Source of the DNA: Amyelois transitella | Lineage: Eukaryota; Arthropoda; Insecta; Lepidoptera; Pyralidae | Assembly: GCF_032362555.1 (NCBI RefSeq) | Contig: NC_083507.1 | Location: 9,179,001 to 9,243,000, forward strand | Direction: 5' to 3' | Length of the DNA: 64,000 nt | In this document: positions 36,022 to 61,313 of the stretch, piece after piece | Position numbering within the stretch: the first letter of the stretch is position 1 | Layout: every line of letters begins with the position of its first letter | Translations under genes and position numbers: made by a program | Notes under the pieces: generated by a model | Databases searched by the model: none | What the model saw: only the letters and a program-made list of their open reading frames with translations | What the model was told of the DNA's origin: nothing

Positions 36022-37429
36022 TATATTTTTATTCTCCACCACAAATTAAATATGTATTCTGAATTATACATTTATAAATACTAGATATTTATTTTCTTAT
36101 TAAACATAAGCTAACTCTCTTCGGTGGAATTAAGTGAAGCATTCTCCATTCATCTCTTTTCTACGTTAATTTGTATTTACCATATTTTTTGGTATGTTGT
36201 AACGTTTATATATCTACTATTTATTTTTTTATGCTTTATATTTTGAAATTGCATTAAAATTCATTCAATACTTGTGATTTGTTGAAATGAGAAGGTCAGA
36301 GCTAGATGGAACATCTTTTATTGCAGTGGTATTTAAGATTATAGTAGGGTGTATAAGAAATAAAAAAATATTAATTAAAATTTATTATATGTATATTAAA
36401 GCCAAGTTGTTAAATGTGTCAATAAGTGTTATTTGTTAGTAGTTGTGAATGATGTATGGTATGTTAGATTGTATATTTGCTCAGAGTCAGTGACATACAA
36501 AACCAATCGGCTTATATTGTGGTTGTATTGATTTTTACTCGGCCGATTGCTTTGTTGTGACAAATCCAATATAATTTCTTTGGATAAATATTGAGATTAA
36601 TAAATATTTCGTAAATTAATCATATGTACGTAATTGGAAAATTGTGATTAAAATAAAATTTTGTAGATATATTTTACACAAAATTTTACAAACACGAATA
36701 TATATAAATCTCTTAAATTTATACGTTAACCCGTAATAAATATTTTGAAGTGCAATCCAATGCCTGTTGGTATATTTAATTAAGGAAGAAATGCTAATAA
36801 ATATAGTAACTGTATTTTGATATTATTTCTACTCAAAGTATATTTTAGTTTGGTTTCACACTTGTAAGTTGTTCATAATAAATAGGATTATATTTACTTA
36901 GCCACTTTAAATATATACTGTAGTTTTAAACTTTCACGCTATATTTTTGAAAAGTCGAGTTACCAAGAAATATATTTAGATTATTGTCAACAGAATTATA
37001 CTGCCATTCACGTATGAAAATCTTTTGATACTCTATTCCATATACATATAACATTTGTTTTTTATTATTTGTTGACTAGATGCACTATTCTCGTTGATTA
37101 CTCTGAATAATATTTATATTTTCAGATTGAATATTATTCCTATGGATATTATAAAATAAATATATTTTACACTAAAATATTAATTGGGTTGATCTGATGA
37201 AATAAAGGAAACTACACATTCTAGTAAGTCGCCGGTACGTCGCTTAAGAAACAATCTCAAAGCGTGGTCAGTTGCCTGTAGGTACCTATAGAGAAAAATG
37301 TTGTTTTTTGTGGTAATAAATATATTTTATGTGAGTATTGACCTAGTTTTAATTTCTCCATATGAGCATCATGCTGGTATGGCCGAACCTCATAGACACA
37401 GACGAATAAAGCTGACTCCAAGATTGCGC

Positions 37430-37618
37430 CTTAAATAGGTGGAGTGATTATAATTCTGTAAAATTTTCTAATTTCCAAAAATCCTAACCGGTTGCCTATG
37501 TCATAGCAAATACCTGCATACCAAAGTTCAATTCGATCGGTCCATTAGTTTGGTTTGTGCGTTGATACATAGATCAGTTAGTCACCTTTGCGTTTTTTAT
37601 ACTACTAATCTATAGATA
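37430..37618 (+). mobile_element. RTE-type LINE 3' tail, degraded
   Basis: Contains CAAATACCTGCATACCAAAG, TCGATCGGTCCATTAGTTTG, GTCAGTTAGTCACC-like AGTTAGTCACCTTTG, and ends ACTACTAATCTATAGAT. Typical of non-coding RTE tails. Confidence 0.6.
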
Positions 37619-38627
37619 AATAAGGCCACAAAAACTGCTTGGAATTAAAACAAATATTTCAAGAATAAAAATATAATTGATAAAACAGGAAAAAAATACT
37701 TTTATATATTATTATAAAATATATTTAATAGCCCAGTTAAGGACACTATTCCCTCATCTACTTATAATTACTATAGCTTAAGTGGACGGCACAGTTACAT
37801 AATTCCTTAAAGTAATTAAATACTAAACAAAATATATTCGGTGGAATAATAACTTGGCATGACTTACATTACTTTACATATTTTTGATACATGCATATGT
37901 TGTGCATTTTTCTTCTATCATTTATTGTTTTATAGTCTTTTCAGTCTCTCTTTGTCGTTATTGGTAGTTCGTTGTAAATTACAATATAAAAAAATAGATG
38001 AACAATTACCTAGTATACTTCCTCCTTAGAGCCCCGTCGACGTAACGGTATTGTGCATAATAGAGATAGTTGCACGCCGCATAGGCACTAGACGACATAA
38101 ATAAACAAAACAAAACAAAACGTAAAAGAGCAACTGTGTCAACAGAAAAATTGTTGGTCAATATAGATTAAACAGATTTAAAAAGATAATAGATTAAACA
38201 TTGGGCTATAAACTAGGCTTTAGGTACAGAAACAATCTTAATCTTAAATTATGAACACAATGCATTACACAATATATGATAAAAACTATTAAAAAAAAGT
38301 AGTTGTAAAAGTCAAAAGTTTTAGAGTTACAAAGTGATGTTACTAAAGTGACTAGTTATTTTATCATAATGTTTAACGAATTGTACCATTATACAATAGA
38401 TAATAATGATAAATATTTGGGAGTCTTTCTGAAAACAGCAGCCTTATACATAAATGTTACTTAAATTTTAAGACACACTTTAAGTTATACTTAAGAAAAA
38501 TCATATTCATAAATACTGTTTAAAGTGATACATCCTCTTAAACAATGTCTTAAATTGCTGTCAAATTAAACAGCCTCGGACTTAACTTGTGTTGACCATT
38601 GTAAATAATCATTAAATGATAATTTGG

Positions 38628-40231
38628 TCAGTTTCCACAGCATGTGAGAACATCTCTTTCTTTGTATGCCCGAGTTGAAGTGTACACAACAATTGCTATC
38701 CAGAAACCTACAGATACCCAAGACGAGATCAAAGCAAGTTGCAGAGATAGACCTGTGTTAATGAATTCTGCCCTGCTAGCCGAAGACTGGAGCGGGTTCC
38801 TTAGTAGGTAATCCATAAAGTCAAAAATAGCTTGGCATGTCAACCTAAAGTGGATGGCGGTTACTTGATCCCCTGAAGCATGTATATCCTGGAAGTAATA
38901 ATTATGGATAGTAAATTTCTGGCACTTTAGTTGGAAAGTGGGCTCCAGACCACCACCCGGAACACGCAGAGATGAGAGAGAGTAAATTATCTAAAGGAAA
39001 TTAATTGTACAGGACAGGCAGACACTTACAAATCATAACTCATTAAAAAATTGACTTGGTTTTGATGTTCAAAACTCAAAATGCGCACAGTAAATTTCTC
39101 ACCAGAGAGGTAAAGATGTATCTGGGACTAACACCACAAGTAAGATGATTGGCCTATTATTTATAAATAATAACATCTGTAACAACAACTCACTCTGCCC
39201 AGATGTGACCGATACTGGTTGCAGGTTTTCAAGAAACCATCTGTGATGATGGAAGCATGCACGAGGTTGTACAAAGCAAACACTGCAGCAATACAAGCTG
39301 TCGGTATCCAACAGTATATCACTGCATCATTCCGCTGACTCACTCGTGTCCTTGTTGTCACTACAATAGCTTCGCCTTCTCTGAAATGAATCATTGAAAA
39401 TATAAAGTAAAAAGAAACTGAATCATTGAATTTAAATCATGTTCAAAACTGTGAGTGTGAGTTTGAATTTATAGGACAGATCTCGAAGGTGCACTCTGTT
39501 CACCTTATCCTGTCTTGGAGAGGGATACAGAATACATATAATGTTAAATATTTGATCATATAATGTTAATTTTGAATCTTTTCAACTGCTGCAATAATAT
39601 ATATCGCACCTCCGGTGCAACACTGTCACTTATGCAAAAATTGCAAAAATGAGTTACATATGTAAATAACTATCCTAATGCTTCCCTTAACTTGGTGCGA
39701 TAACGTTACTTTTGTAGTACACATAGTAACCGCAGTATAAACTATTCATCTTGTAAAAATCTTCAAATATGACAATGTTATGGGATGATAAAGTTTTAAA
39801 TGCTTCTCTTTTAAATTGTGTTTTTGCATAAGTGACAGTGTCGCACCGGGGGTGCGATATGTAATATTGCCATACACTTACATTTCTTCCATAGCTGTAC
39901 TCTTTTCATCCTCATATTGTCCAACATTATTGATACAGACTCTATACATGTGGAATAACACCATAACAATTGAATATACTATCAGTGGTAGCGGAGCAAA
40001 TATAGTATACAGACAGTATGAATTGTGTCCTCCGTTAAAGTATTGTGATGTGCTTACTCCATATAATATACAGCCACAGTTTGCATTCTCTAACCATGAG
40101 CTGAGGCATACGTCTAGCGTTGGGCGCCAATGATTATACGGAATTGCAATGCATATAACAGAAACACTTAGTAATATCGCCAGCATTCCATAGCACAAGC
40201 AAAGTCTTCGTTCTGTTTGGTATTGATTCAT
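38628..40231 (-). CDS. TMEM179-like four-pass membrane protein, 265 aa
   Basis: Three exons join in phase: 40231-39882, 39380-39194 and 38888-38628. Four hydrophobic spans are visible: YGMLAILLSVSVICIAI near residue 20, FAPLPLIVYSIVMVLF near 85-100, PTACIAAVFALYNL in exon 2, and ISSWVSVGFWIAIVV near the C-terminus. CGCILYGVSTS after the first span and the Ser-Ser-Trp-Val entry to span 4 resemble TMEM179/TMEM179B, as does the overall layout. Four further cysteines lie in the first loop, which may be disulphide-bonded. Function in the family is essentially unknown. The start is the first ATG, 462 bp from the divergent NAT9 start. A 260-bp MITE sits in intron 1. Family naming is from pattern memory and only moderately certain; the gene itself is well supported. 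Confidence 0.75.
39601..39860. mobile_element. MITE with 40-bp inverted repeats, 260 bp
   Basis: Left arm 39601-39640 and right arm 39821-39860 are reverse complements with two mismatches in 40, starting ATATCGCACC and ending TATGCAAAAA. Each arm has an internal small palindrome (CACCNCCGGTG type). No coding potential and no certain target duplication; weaker similarity may extend 10 bp further out (39591-39870). In intron 1 of the TMEM179-like gene. Confidence 0.82.
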
Positions 40232-40693
40232 GTTGCAAATAAGATTTGTTATCTTTCAACAGATTTTAAGATAAGATCGAGTAGCAAAAACTACCACACC
40301 CTTACTGTTTGTAGTAAGAGCCGAAACATATGTTTTAATTAACTCAAGTGATGTTAAAAAATAAAGCAGGCACTTTGTAATAATCACACTTGAAAACTTT
40401 TATTCAAAGAAAGCAACACCCAACACCTCATAAAACCACCAAAATCTTTGCCAAACAAACAAAACCAAACGAAACGAACGAAACACGAAACACTCTTTGG
40501 CTTTGCACGAAACGAACGAACGAAAGAAAATGAAATATAATTTAGACATTATTTTGACATTGATTGATCTTTTTTTAACATGTCATTGATGATAATAAAT
40601 CTGTGTGGTTTATTTATCATGTTCTTCTGAATAAAATAGAATGATATTTCGTTACAGAATTTTAGGGAAGTGTCATAACATTAATTGGATAAA
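40232..40693. promoter_or_regulatory. Putative bidirectional promoter, TMEM179-like / NAT9
   Basis: Only 462 bp separate two divergent start codons, so both promoters and leaders must share it. Contains a run of GAAACGAACGAAAC-type repeats at about 40478-40525. No TATA box is clear. Inference from spacing only. Confidence 0.5.
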
Positions 40694-41833
40694 ATGAAGC
40701 TAAACAGTTTTACAAAAATTTGTGGCACCAACATTGTGCTTGTGCCTTATAAGAAACATCATGTCCCAAAGTAAGTTGGATTATTTTATCGTTATTTAAT
40801 TGATTTGTGTAAAAATATAACTAGATTTTTTCCAGGGCGATTATTGTCTATTTTTACTACAGAATGTTTAGATTACCCTGGGGCAATTTCATCATAATTA
40901 AGTCGTTTTTAAGTTTAATGTGACAAACGGATAAGTATATTTTTTTTCATTATAGTATTTTGAGTAAGTAATTTGTTTATTCTATAGATACCATATGTGG
41001 ATGAAATCTGAAGAATTACAGAAACTAACTGCCTCTGAACCATTATCTTTAGAAGAGGAATACAGCATGCAAAAATCTTGGCTTGATGATGAAGACAGTA
41101 ATAATGCACAATTTTTCTCTATGTTTAGATATTCATTAACATTAAAAATCCCTTAACTAAAAATATTTTTTACAGAGTGTACTTTTATAATTTTACTAAA
41201 AGAGAAAGAGCAAGATGAAATAGGTCAGTATGGAATATAATCTTCTTTATATTTGCCAGTCCAGCAATTGATCCAAAATAAACTTAATATTTATATAAAG
41301 CCACATACCTAATTTGTATTCATAGTAATTCTCTTTGGTTTGTATAAATAAGCAAAACTTGTCTTACAGGTTTTTACAGTCAGAATAGATTTTTAAATGC
41401 CTACATGATATACTTATATATTGATGCTAGAAATTTATTTGACATATAAAATCTGGTGATGTAGATCTCATATGAATTTCTTATACTTTCAGAAGCTATG
41501 ATTGGTGATACAAATATATTTATAACAGACAATGAAAATAAAGTCGGAGAAATAGAAATCATGATAGCAGAGAAAGCTGCTCAAGGCAGACATCTTGGAT
41601 GGGAAGCGGTGATTTTAATGCTACTATATGGAATACAGTTCATAGGACTAAAGGTGTATGAAGCCAAAATCTCAATGAGTAATCACAAAAGTATCCAAAT
41701 GTTTAAAAAACTTGATTTCAAAGAAAAATCAAAAAGTGATGTGTTTCAAGAAATCACATTTGAGAGAAATGTTACCAGTGTTTGGTTAGAGTGGCTACTC
41801 AAGCAGTTTAAACTTGATATAAAAGAATATTAA
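40694..41833 (+). CDS. NAT9: N-acetyltransferase 9
   Basis: GNAT-family acetyltransferase; Drosophila and human NAT9 have been linked to microtubule acetylation and stability. Four exons join in phase: 40694-40770, 40988-41097, 41176-41223 and 41493-41833, giving 191 residues against about 207 in human. The match is strong: [19 protein letters not shown] then [18 protein letters not shown], the motif-A region [20 protein letters not shown], and [10 protein letters not shown] with VFQEITF near the end. The acetyl-CoA loop reads QGRHLG, where human has RGKGLG as I recall, a looser version of the Q/RxxGxG/A motif. Exon 3 is only 48 bp. The C-terminus is short compared with vertebrates. Confidence 0.95.
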
Positions 41834-42216
41834 AATTTTAACTCTTTTTATTGTTAATCCTTATTACTATTAGTTTAAAAGCCCCTGCCAAGGCGAGCCA
41901 AAAAAGCGGCATGGCCTTACCATCCTTTTCTCGAAGCAATTCAGGCTATTTTCGACCCCCCTATAATTTGAATTTTCAGTAACTAATCAGGCATTATATA
42001 AACACAGTATATTTAAAATTTCAGTCTCTTTGAACCAGTAGTTTAAGAATGACACCTTGTTAAAGTTTCTGAATTTTGTCACTCACTGACTGACACTTCT
42101 AGCAGACATAGAAGCTTCAAATTTAAAATACAAATAGAATTTAGTGTTTTAATCATGGGAAAACCTAAATATTTTGTAATTTCGGTCCAGTTTTCTAATA
42201 CACCAACTGCATGAAT

Positions 42217-42256
42217 AACTTTGTAATCCTATATAAATTTATAGGATTACAAGGTT
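42217..42256. repeat. Quasi-palindrome, 17-bp arms
   Basis: Arms AACTTTGTAATCCTATA and TATAGGATTACAAGGTT pair with one mismatch around a 6-nt spacer TAAATT. Confidence 0.85.
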
Positions 42257-42289
42257 ATATTTGCAGTTAATGAATCATTACTGTATAAT

Positions 42290-42332
42290 AGAAAATAATA
42301 GGTGTAGATACTATCTACAACTATTATTTTCT
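42290..42332. repeat. Near-perfect 43-bp palindrome
   Basis: Two 21-bp arms around a single central C, with one mismatch at position 13. The left arm starts AGAAAATAATAGG; the right arm ends CTATTATTTTCT. It could extrude as a cruciform. Confidence 0.88.
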
Positions 42333-42540
42333 ACCTATTAGGTACCTACTATATGAGGCATAACGGGAGGTATAGGGTGGGTAAGGTTGTGTGTAGCCAA
42401 TGAAACTGAACAACATTATTACTTGTCAAATGATCGACGCAATGAAAAACATTATTGGACATGTCTTGAAGTACGAAAATCTAAGAAATAAATAATAATA
42501 TAAAGGTACCAAGAAGTAGGACTACAAAAAGTAGTGAGAT

Positions 42541-43057
42541 GCCATCAAAAACATCCTGTAAAAACCCCCAAGTCTTGCAACTCAGTCTTTCTACCGTAAA
42601 AAGTTGTGAGATCCATGTTATACCAAGTCGGTTAATCTATTTAGTCTCTACTTAAAGGACCTTCTGCCTTAAGTTATTACATAAGTTATTATCATGCCAA
42701 TATTAAAAATATTTTACGTTTTAAACAAATAGATCGACTTAGACATCGCATAATTTGATTATTAGTATGTATCAAAATTATTAAAAGATTTATCAAAGAT
42801 TTTTCTTTCTTTATCACACAAGCAGCACGACCGGCCAGCAACCGAATTCCTCACCAGAGTCCAAGTCCAAGTCGATCTATTTGTTTAAAACGTAAAATAT
42901 TTATAATATTGGCATGATAATAACTTAAGGCAGAAGGTCCTTTAAGTAGAGACTAAAAAAATTAACCGACTTGGTATTACATGGATGGATCTCACAACTT
43001 TTTACGGTAGAAAGACTGAGCTGCGAGACATGGGTTTTTTACAGGTTTTTTTATGGC
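42541..43057. mobile_element. Foldback element with arms of about 190 bp
   Basis: The arms, about 42541-42743 and 42866-43057, are inverted copies with small differences, separated by about 120 bp. Paired landmarks are CTTTCTACCGTAAAAAGTTG with its complement near 43000, AAGGACCTTCTGCCTTAAG with its complement near 42930, and AAACAAATAGATCGACTT with its complement near 42875. There is no frame inside and no clear target duplication. Transcribed through, it would form one long hairpin. Confidence 0.88.
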
Positions 43058-43292
43058 ATAGTAATTCCGTTTACTTGTACTAATTCAAAAATTAGTACAA
43101 GTATTCTTTATTCAAATTATCTATTTCCTATCCCATCAAAAGTTTATGAGATACATACAAAAATGTGTTTTAGTCCCAAGTTCACTGGCAGGGCAACTAT
43201 GGGCTCTCCGTGTTTAATTTCTTTTGCATAAAATCAAATTTTAGTTAAAAATAAAGTAAGTTGTCATTGTTACATAAAAAGACGTTTACAGC

Positions 43293-44152
43293 CAGCGTTG
43301 CCAACTCTACGTCTTTTTACGTAGATCTACGTATTTTAAGCCTTTCACGCAAACCAACAAACTTTAGTCCCAAAATCTACGTATTTTCTATCAAAATTAT
43401 TCAATTGCAAAATAACATATCTCGTCGTAAGACTGAATTAATTCCGGTACTTTCGCAAAAAAAAGTTAATAAACGTTCCGTAACGGACATAATAACGCAA
43501 ATGACGAACATAAGAAACAGACTTTCCACTGAAACGCTAACAGGCTTACTTTTCACGAAAAGTAGCTTAAAAATAAATCGCGAGTCTATGCAGGAACACA
43601 TTACACTTTTTAGTAAATATATGTATAAATTTAATTAATCTGAAAATGATATAAAATTGTATAATTAAAATAAATCGATGACCATGAAGTAGCAAACTTT
43701 TTTAAATTATCTGTAAGTGGTGGTTTCATATGTAGAATGTAGATAATGTGAAACTTGACTTGTTACTGGAATGTTTATTTATTTATTACTATTATTATTA
43801 TTATTTTTTTGCTTGCATGAAGAGAGTTATGAATGTGGATGAAGCGAAGGAAATATGCAGAGATCGTGGCAAGTGGAAAGAGGTGGTCTCTGCCTACCCC
43901 TCCGGGAAAGAGGCGTGATTTTATGTATGTATGAATGTATTTTTGTTAGCGGAGATATCTTTAACCAGTTTTATCTATCTTCTGACTGTTTGCAACTTTT
44001 AGGGTCTTATGAATTGTCGTTTTATTCACGTCTTTATTTCAAGCAGAAAAAAGTACGTAGATCTACGTATTTCTCATATGGAAATTTTACTATGTCTACG
44101 TAATTTTCTAATCTGGCCTACGACCTTTTCAAAATCTGAGTTGGCAACTCTG
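43293..44152. mobile_element. hAT transposon remnant, 860 bp, exact 8-bp target duplication
   Basis: Termini CAGCGTTGCCAACTC and, on the minus strand, CAGAGTTGCCAACTC differ at one base. The same 8-mer TTTACAGC flanks both ends (43285-43292, 44153-44160). A plus-strand frame to 43638 includes TDIITQMTNIRNRLSTETL and KSSLKINRESMQEH, resembling the C-terminal dimerisation part of a hAT transposase; the catalytic core is missing. The palindrome TACGTAGATCTACGTA occurs near both ends (43319 and about 44054), with more CTACGTA copies (43376, 44095), likely transposase-binding subterminal repeats. A LINE tail is nested at 43812-43925. Confidence 0.88.
43812..43925 (+). mobile_element. LINE 3'-end fragment nested in hAT
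   Basis: Reads MNVDEAKEICRDRGKWKEVV and SAYPSGKEA with a stop, then GGCGTGATTTTATGTATG, the end of the reverse transcriptase ORF and the LINE's 3' tail. Only the last 110 bp are present, so it is strongly 5'-truncated. Confidence 0.82.
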
Positions 44153-44299
44153 TTTACAGCACCAGTATGCGATTGTCAAAGTCAAATCGACATTCATTGA
44201 TGAAGTATCTTTACAATTGACTGGTTTGTGTTCAGATTTCAGAACTCAGAATTATTTTGTTTTTGGAAAACAGAAGTCCACTTATTTCTATTCGATATC

Positions 44300-44947
44300 A
44301 TGTTTATATACTTATTTATTTTACTGTTGTGCACTACAAGTACTCTTTGTAATCATGATGTCGATATCAGATCGGAAGAAGATGTTGGAGTGAAGTACGC
44401 TAATAGATGCGAAGTTTGCAAAATTCTGGCCACTGAACTACAAGACAGGCTCGAAGAAACCGGCAAAGTGCACGATGTTATTGAAGTAGGATACTCACTC
44501 GATGATATCCAACCTAAAAAGAAAACCAGTTACCAAAAATCTGAACTAAGACTTATCGAATCACTAGAAGGAGTATGTGAAAAAATCTTACAATACAACA
44601 TACATAAAGAAAGACAAGACAGCACGAGATTTGCCAAAGGAATGAGCCAGACTTTTAAAACCTTGCATGGGTTGGTAGATAAAGGTGTCAAGGTGGATTT
44701 AGGCATTCCATATGAACTGTGGGATAAGCCTTCAGCAGAAGTAACTCACATGAAGACACAATGTGAGAGCTTGCTGGAAGAAAATGAAGAGGCTGTGGAG
44801 GACTGGTATTGGAATTTCCAAGGTGAAGTGGACTTAAAGCATCATCTTTGTACAAAACATGCTTTACAAGGCACAGATGACTCATGTTTGTATGAAGATC
44901 TTCAACCTAAGGGGGAAAAAGGCCAACCTGACAAAACAGAGCTCTGA
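44300..44947 (+). CDS. Canopy-3/4-type ER saposin-like protein, intronless
   Basis: Canopy proteins are ER-resident, saposin-fold co-chaperones; vertebrate CNPY3 (PRAT4A) helps fold Toll-like receptors with gp96. Single exon, 215 residues. A signal peptide (MFIYLFILLLCTTSTLC) is followed by YANRCEVCKILATEL, LRLIESLEGVCEKIL, RFAKGMSQTFKTLHGLV, KGVKVDLGIPYELWDKPSAE, KTQCESLLEE and HHLCTKHAL, all matching CNPY3/4 blocks including the paired cysteines. It ends KTEL, a plausible variant of the KDEL retrieval signal, fitting ER residence. The ATG at 44300 is preferred because it starts the signal peptide. It begins only 140 bp after the hAT duplication. Assignment to the CNPY3/4 branch rather than CNPY1/2 rests on the PYELW and RFAKGMS blocks. 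Confidence 0.92.
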   Translation: MFIYLFILLLCTTSTLCNHDVDIRSEEDVGVKYANRCEVCKILATELQDRLEETGKVHDVIEVGYSLDDIQPKKKTSYQKSELRLIESLEGVCEKILQYNIHKERQDSTRFAKGMSQTFKTLHGLVDKGVKVDLGIPYELWDKPSAEVTHMKTQCESLLEENEEAVEDWYWNFQGEVDLKHHLCTKHALQGTDDSCLYEDLQPKGEKGQPDKTEL

Positions 44948-46343
44948 CGTGAATATTAGATTTATCTAGTGTATATTATGAACAAATTTTAAATGTAAAA
45001 CCTCAGTGAGATAGTTGTTATAATAGTCATCCTTAATAAGTACACAAAATCCTGTTCAACAAAAGTGGAGATAAAACTGATGTGAGGTGTTCTCTGGGTT
45101 TTAATGATAATGACTGAGGCTGAACTACTGACATGCTATGAAAAAGATACTGCAAGTGTCATACTGAGGACCTAATCTGCATTTGAATGTATAAAAGGCT
45201 AAATTAAAAAGACCACCATAACCATGGTAGCAGTGCAAGAATTATTGAATAAGTAGTATGTATGAAATGTGTATATTTAGTTTATAAGGTAAATGCATTT
45301 ATTTTTATATTTTCATTATCCTTGTATCCTTTTACTTTATATTTTTCAGATGATGAGTTTACAAGCAGAGTAACATGTTTTGTATGATTTGAATATTTTT
45401 TAGAGTAAATTTATTTATAACCAGCATTTTTAAAATTTTATAAATATATGTAGGTACTTATCAAATGAAAATAAACTGATATCTTTGCTAAATATCGCTT
45501 AATAAAATTTCTGTCTGATGATGAATTAAGATGTATTATTTATATTATACCATTCAATTTCTTTCCATGTAGATTGTACAAGTCAATCAAGGGAAAGGCT
45601 AATAAATTGATTTACTTTAAGGCAACTAGCAAGGTGTCACTATTTGATTCTAATTTTTATTCAATATTAAGCCATATAGCTGAAAGGGGTCTTTCAGTCT
45701 TTTTGAGACTGAATGCTCTGCTATCCCTGTATTCTACCATGTAAAGGATTTCCCATGGATGTAGGAAGGCGACTTAGAGGAGCTATTTGAATCTCAATCC
45801 CATCATTAGACCATGTCAAGGTAGTTGTAGTAATAACAACACAGATTTTATAAATAATAAGCACCTTTTTAATCAACTGTCAAAAATATTACCTATACAA
45901 ATAATATCTAAGAAAACAGTTTTACTGCACCTAATTTAATGCATATCTTTACACAATGATTTCAAGGTGCTAAACATTGCAGGCACTCTGCAACTCTAAA
46001 AACACGAAGGGAATTATATTAAGATTAAACATAAATAATATAATAATTAATAAATCTAATAGGATAATAGCATTCACTCCATTGTACTCAGACAGAAAGA
46101 CATACAAATTTCTTTACTGTACAAATAATTTAAGAAGTCCAAAACTCAAAGTCATTTCACAGTGCTGTGCGTCGATGTTAACGGACGTTGTACGAAACGG
46201 CGTGTAAAAACCACTTGGTCGGATAACACTGTTCGCGGTACGCTGTAGCGCCGACCAATCAACGCGAGGCACGTGGCGGACGAAAGCTGTGGAGTCCCAG
46301 GTGAACTGTTTCAGTCACGTGGCAGTATAGAGAGACGCTGGAG
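44948..46343. other. Convergent intergenic region, canopy / PCYT1
   Basis: Contains the canopy 3' UTR (AATAAA candidates near 45470 and 45498), degraded SINE family A pieces (45567-45810) and the PCYT1 3' UTR. A 76-codon frame at 45977-46207 shows no family features. Confidence 0.5.
45567..45810 (+). mobile_element. Degraded SINE family A pieces
   Basis: About 45590-45740 matches through GGCAACTAGCAAGGTGTCAC, AGCCATATAGCTGAA and TCTTTTTGAGACTG. About 45748-45810 repeats an upstream part (CCCATGGATGTAGGAAGGCG, TTTGAATCTCAATCCCATC). Probably two overlapping old insertions. Confidence 0.6.
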
Positions 46344-60605
<14,262 letters not shown>

Positions 60606-61099
60606 TATTAATCTGACTACTTTAAAATTTATAATAAAAATTATTTCAATATGTCCTATATTAACTTCACAATTGAACACGTAATTTTATTCGCATCATA
60701 TAACTAGGACTGTATCACGTAACGTAAACGCACGTAAAAAAATTAATATCTATGGCGACGAATTTCTTTTTAAATCTAGCTGCGTTTGTTCAGGTTTATC
60801 GAGCGGTAAAATCTGAACTCAGCTGTACGCGTGAACACGTCTCTAGTAGTTAACCGCGACTAACCATAACCATATAGTCACCGTGTGGAATGTAGGCGAT
60901 ATAACTTGTACCGTCGCGGGTATCAGCGGGTGCGTGCGAAGTGCGGGGAGAGTCGATGGCGGTGGCGCGACGTCGACGTGGAGGCTTGTCTGACACGCGA
61001 CGGGCCACGAGATTCCCCGAAGGGGAACTTCGAACAAAATCGGGGCCCGAACGTGGTCGGCCGGTCAGAGTGACGGAGTGCTCCTCGCTCGCACTACCT

Positions 61100-61142
61100 A
61101 CTTCGGCCCTCTTTTCCTTTAGAGGTGCGATCAATTTTTATA
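61100..61142 (-). promoter_or_regulatory. Candidate PCYT1 core promoter
   Basis: On the minus strand a TATAAAAATT box lies at 61142-61133, followed by the GC-rich 61130-60880 stretch and then the first coding exon 500 bp further on. A start site about 30 bp after the box would give a leader of roughly 500 nt if unspliced. Sequence inference only. Confidence 0.35.
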
Positions 61143-61313
61143 AGCTCCAAATTTTGCTGTTTTAGTTTGGCGCTTGACAAGGTTTATGGATTACATACAA
61201 GAATTGAGAATTTAGTTATTTGTTGACGCACCGTAACCACTTAGGCAATATTTTGCAGCAAATGGCAAATTGGTACAGTCAGAGAATACTTGTTCACGAA
61301 CAAGGTACCCATT

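Larger units (their letters stand above)
35466..38627. other. Convergent intergenic region, phosphatase / TMEM179
   Basis: Both neighbours end here, so it contains their 3' UTRs. Holds a MITE (35547-36021) and an RTE tail (37430-37618). The rest is AT-rich and featureless to me. Confidence 0.5.
41834..44299. other. Repeat-rich intergenic region, NAT9 / canopy
   Basis: Holds two quasi-palindromes (42217-42256, 42290-42332), a foldback element (42541-43057) and a hAT element (43293-44152) with a LINE tail inside. The canopy gene promoter must lie in or just after the hAT right end. Confidence 0.6.
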
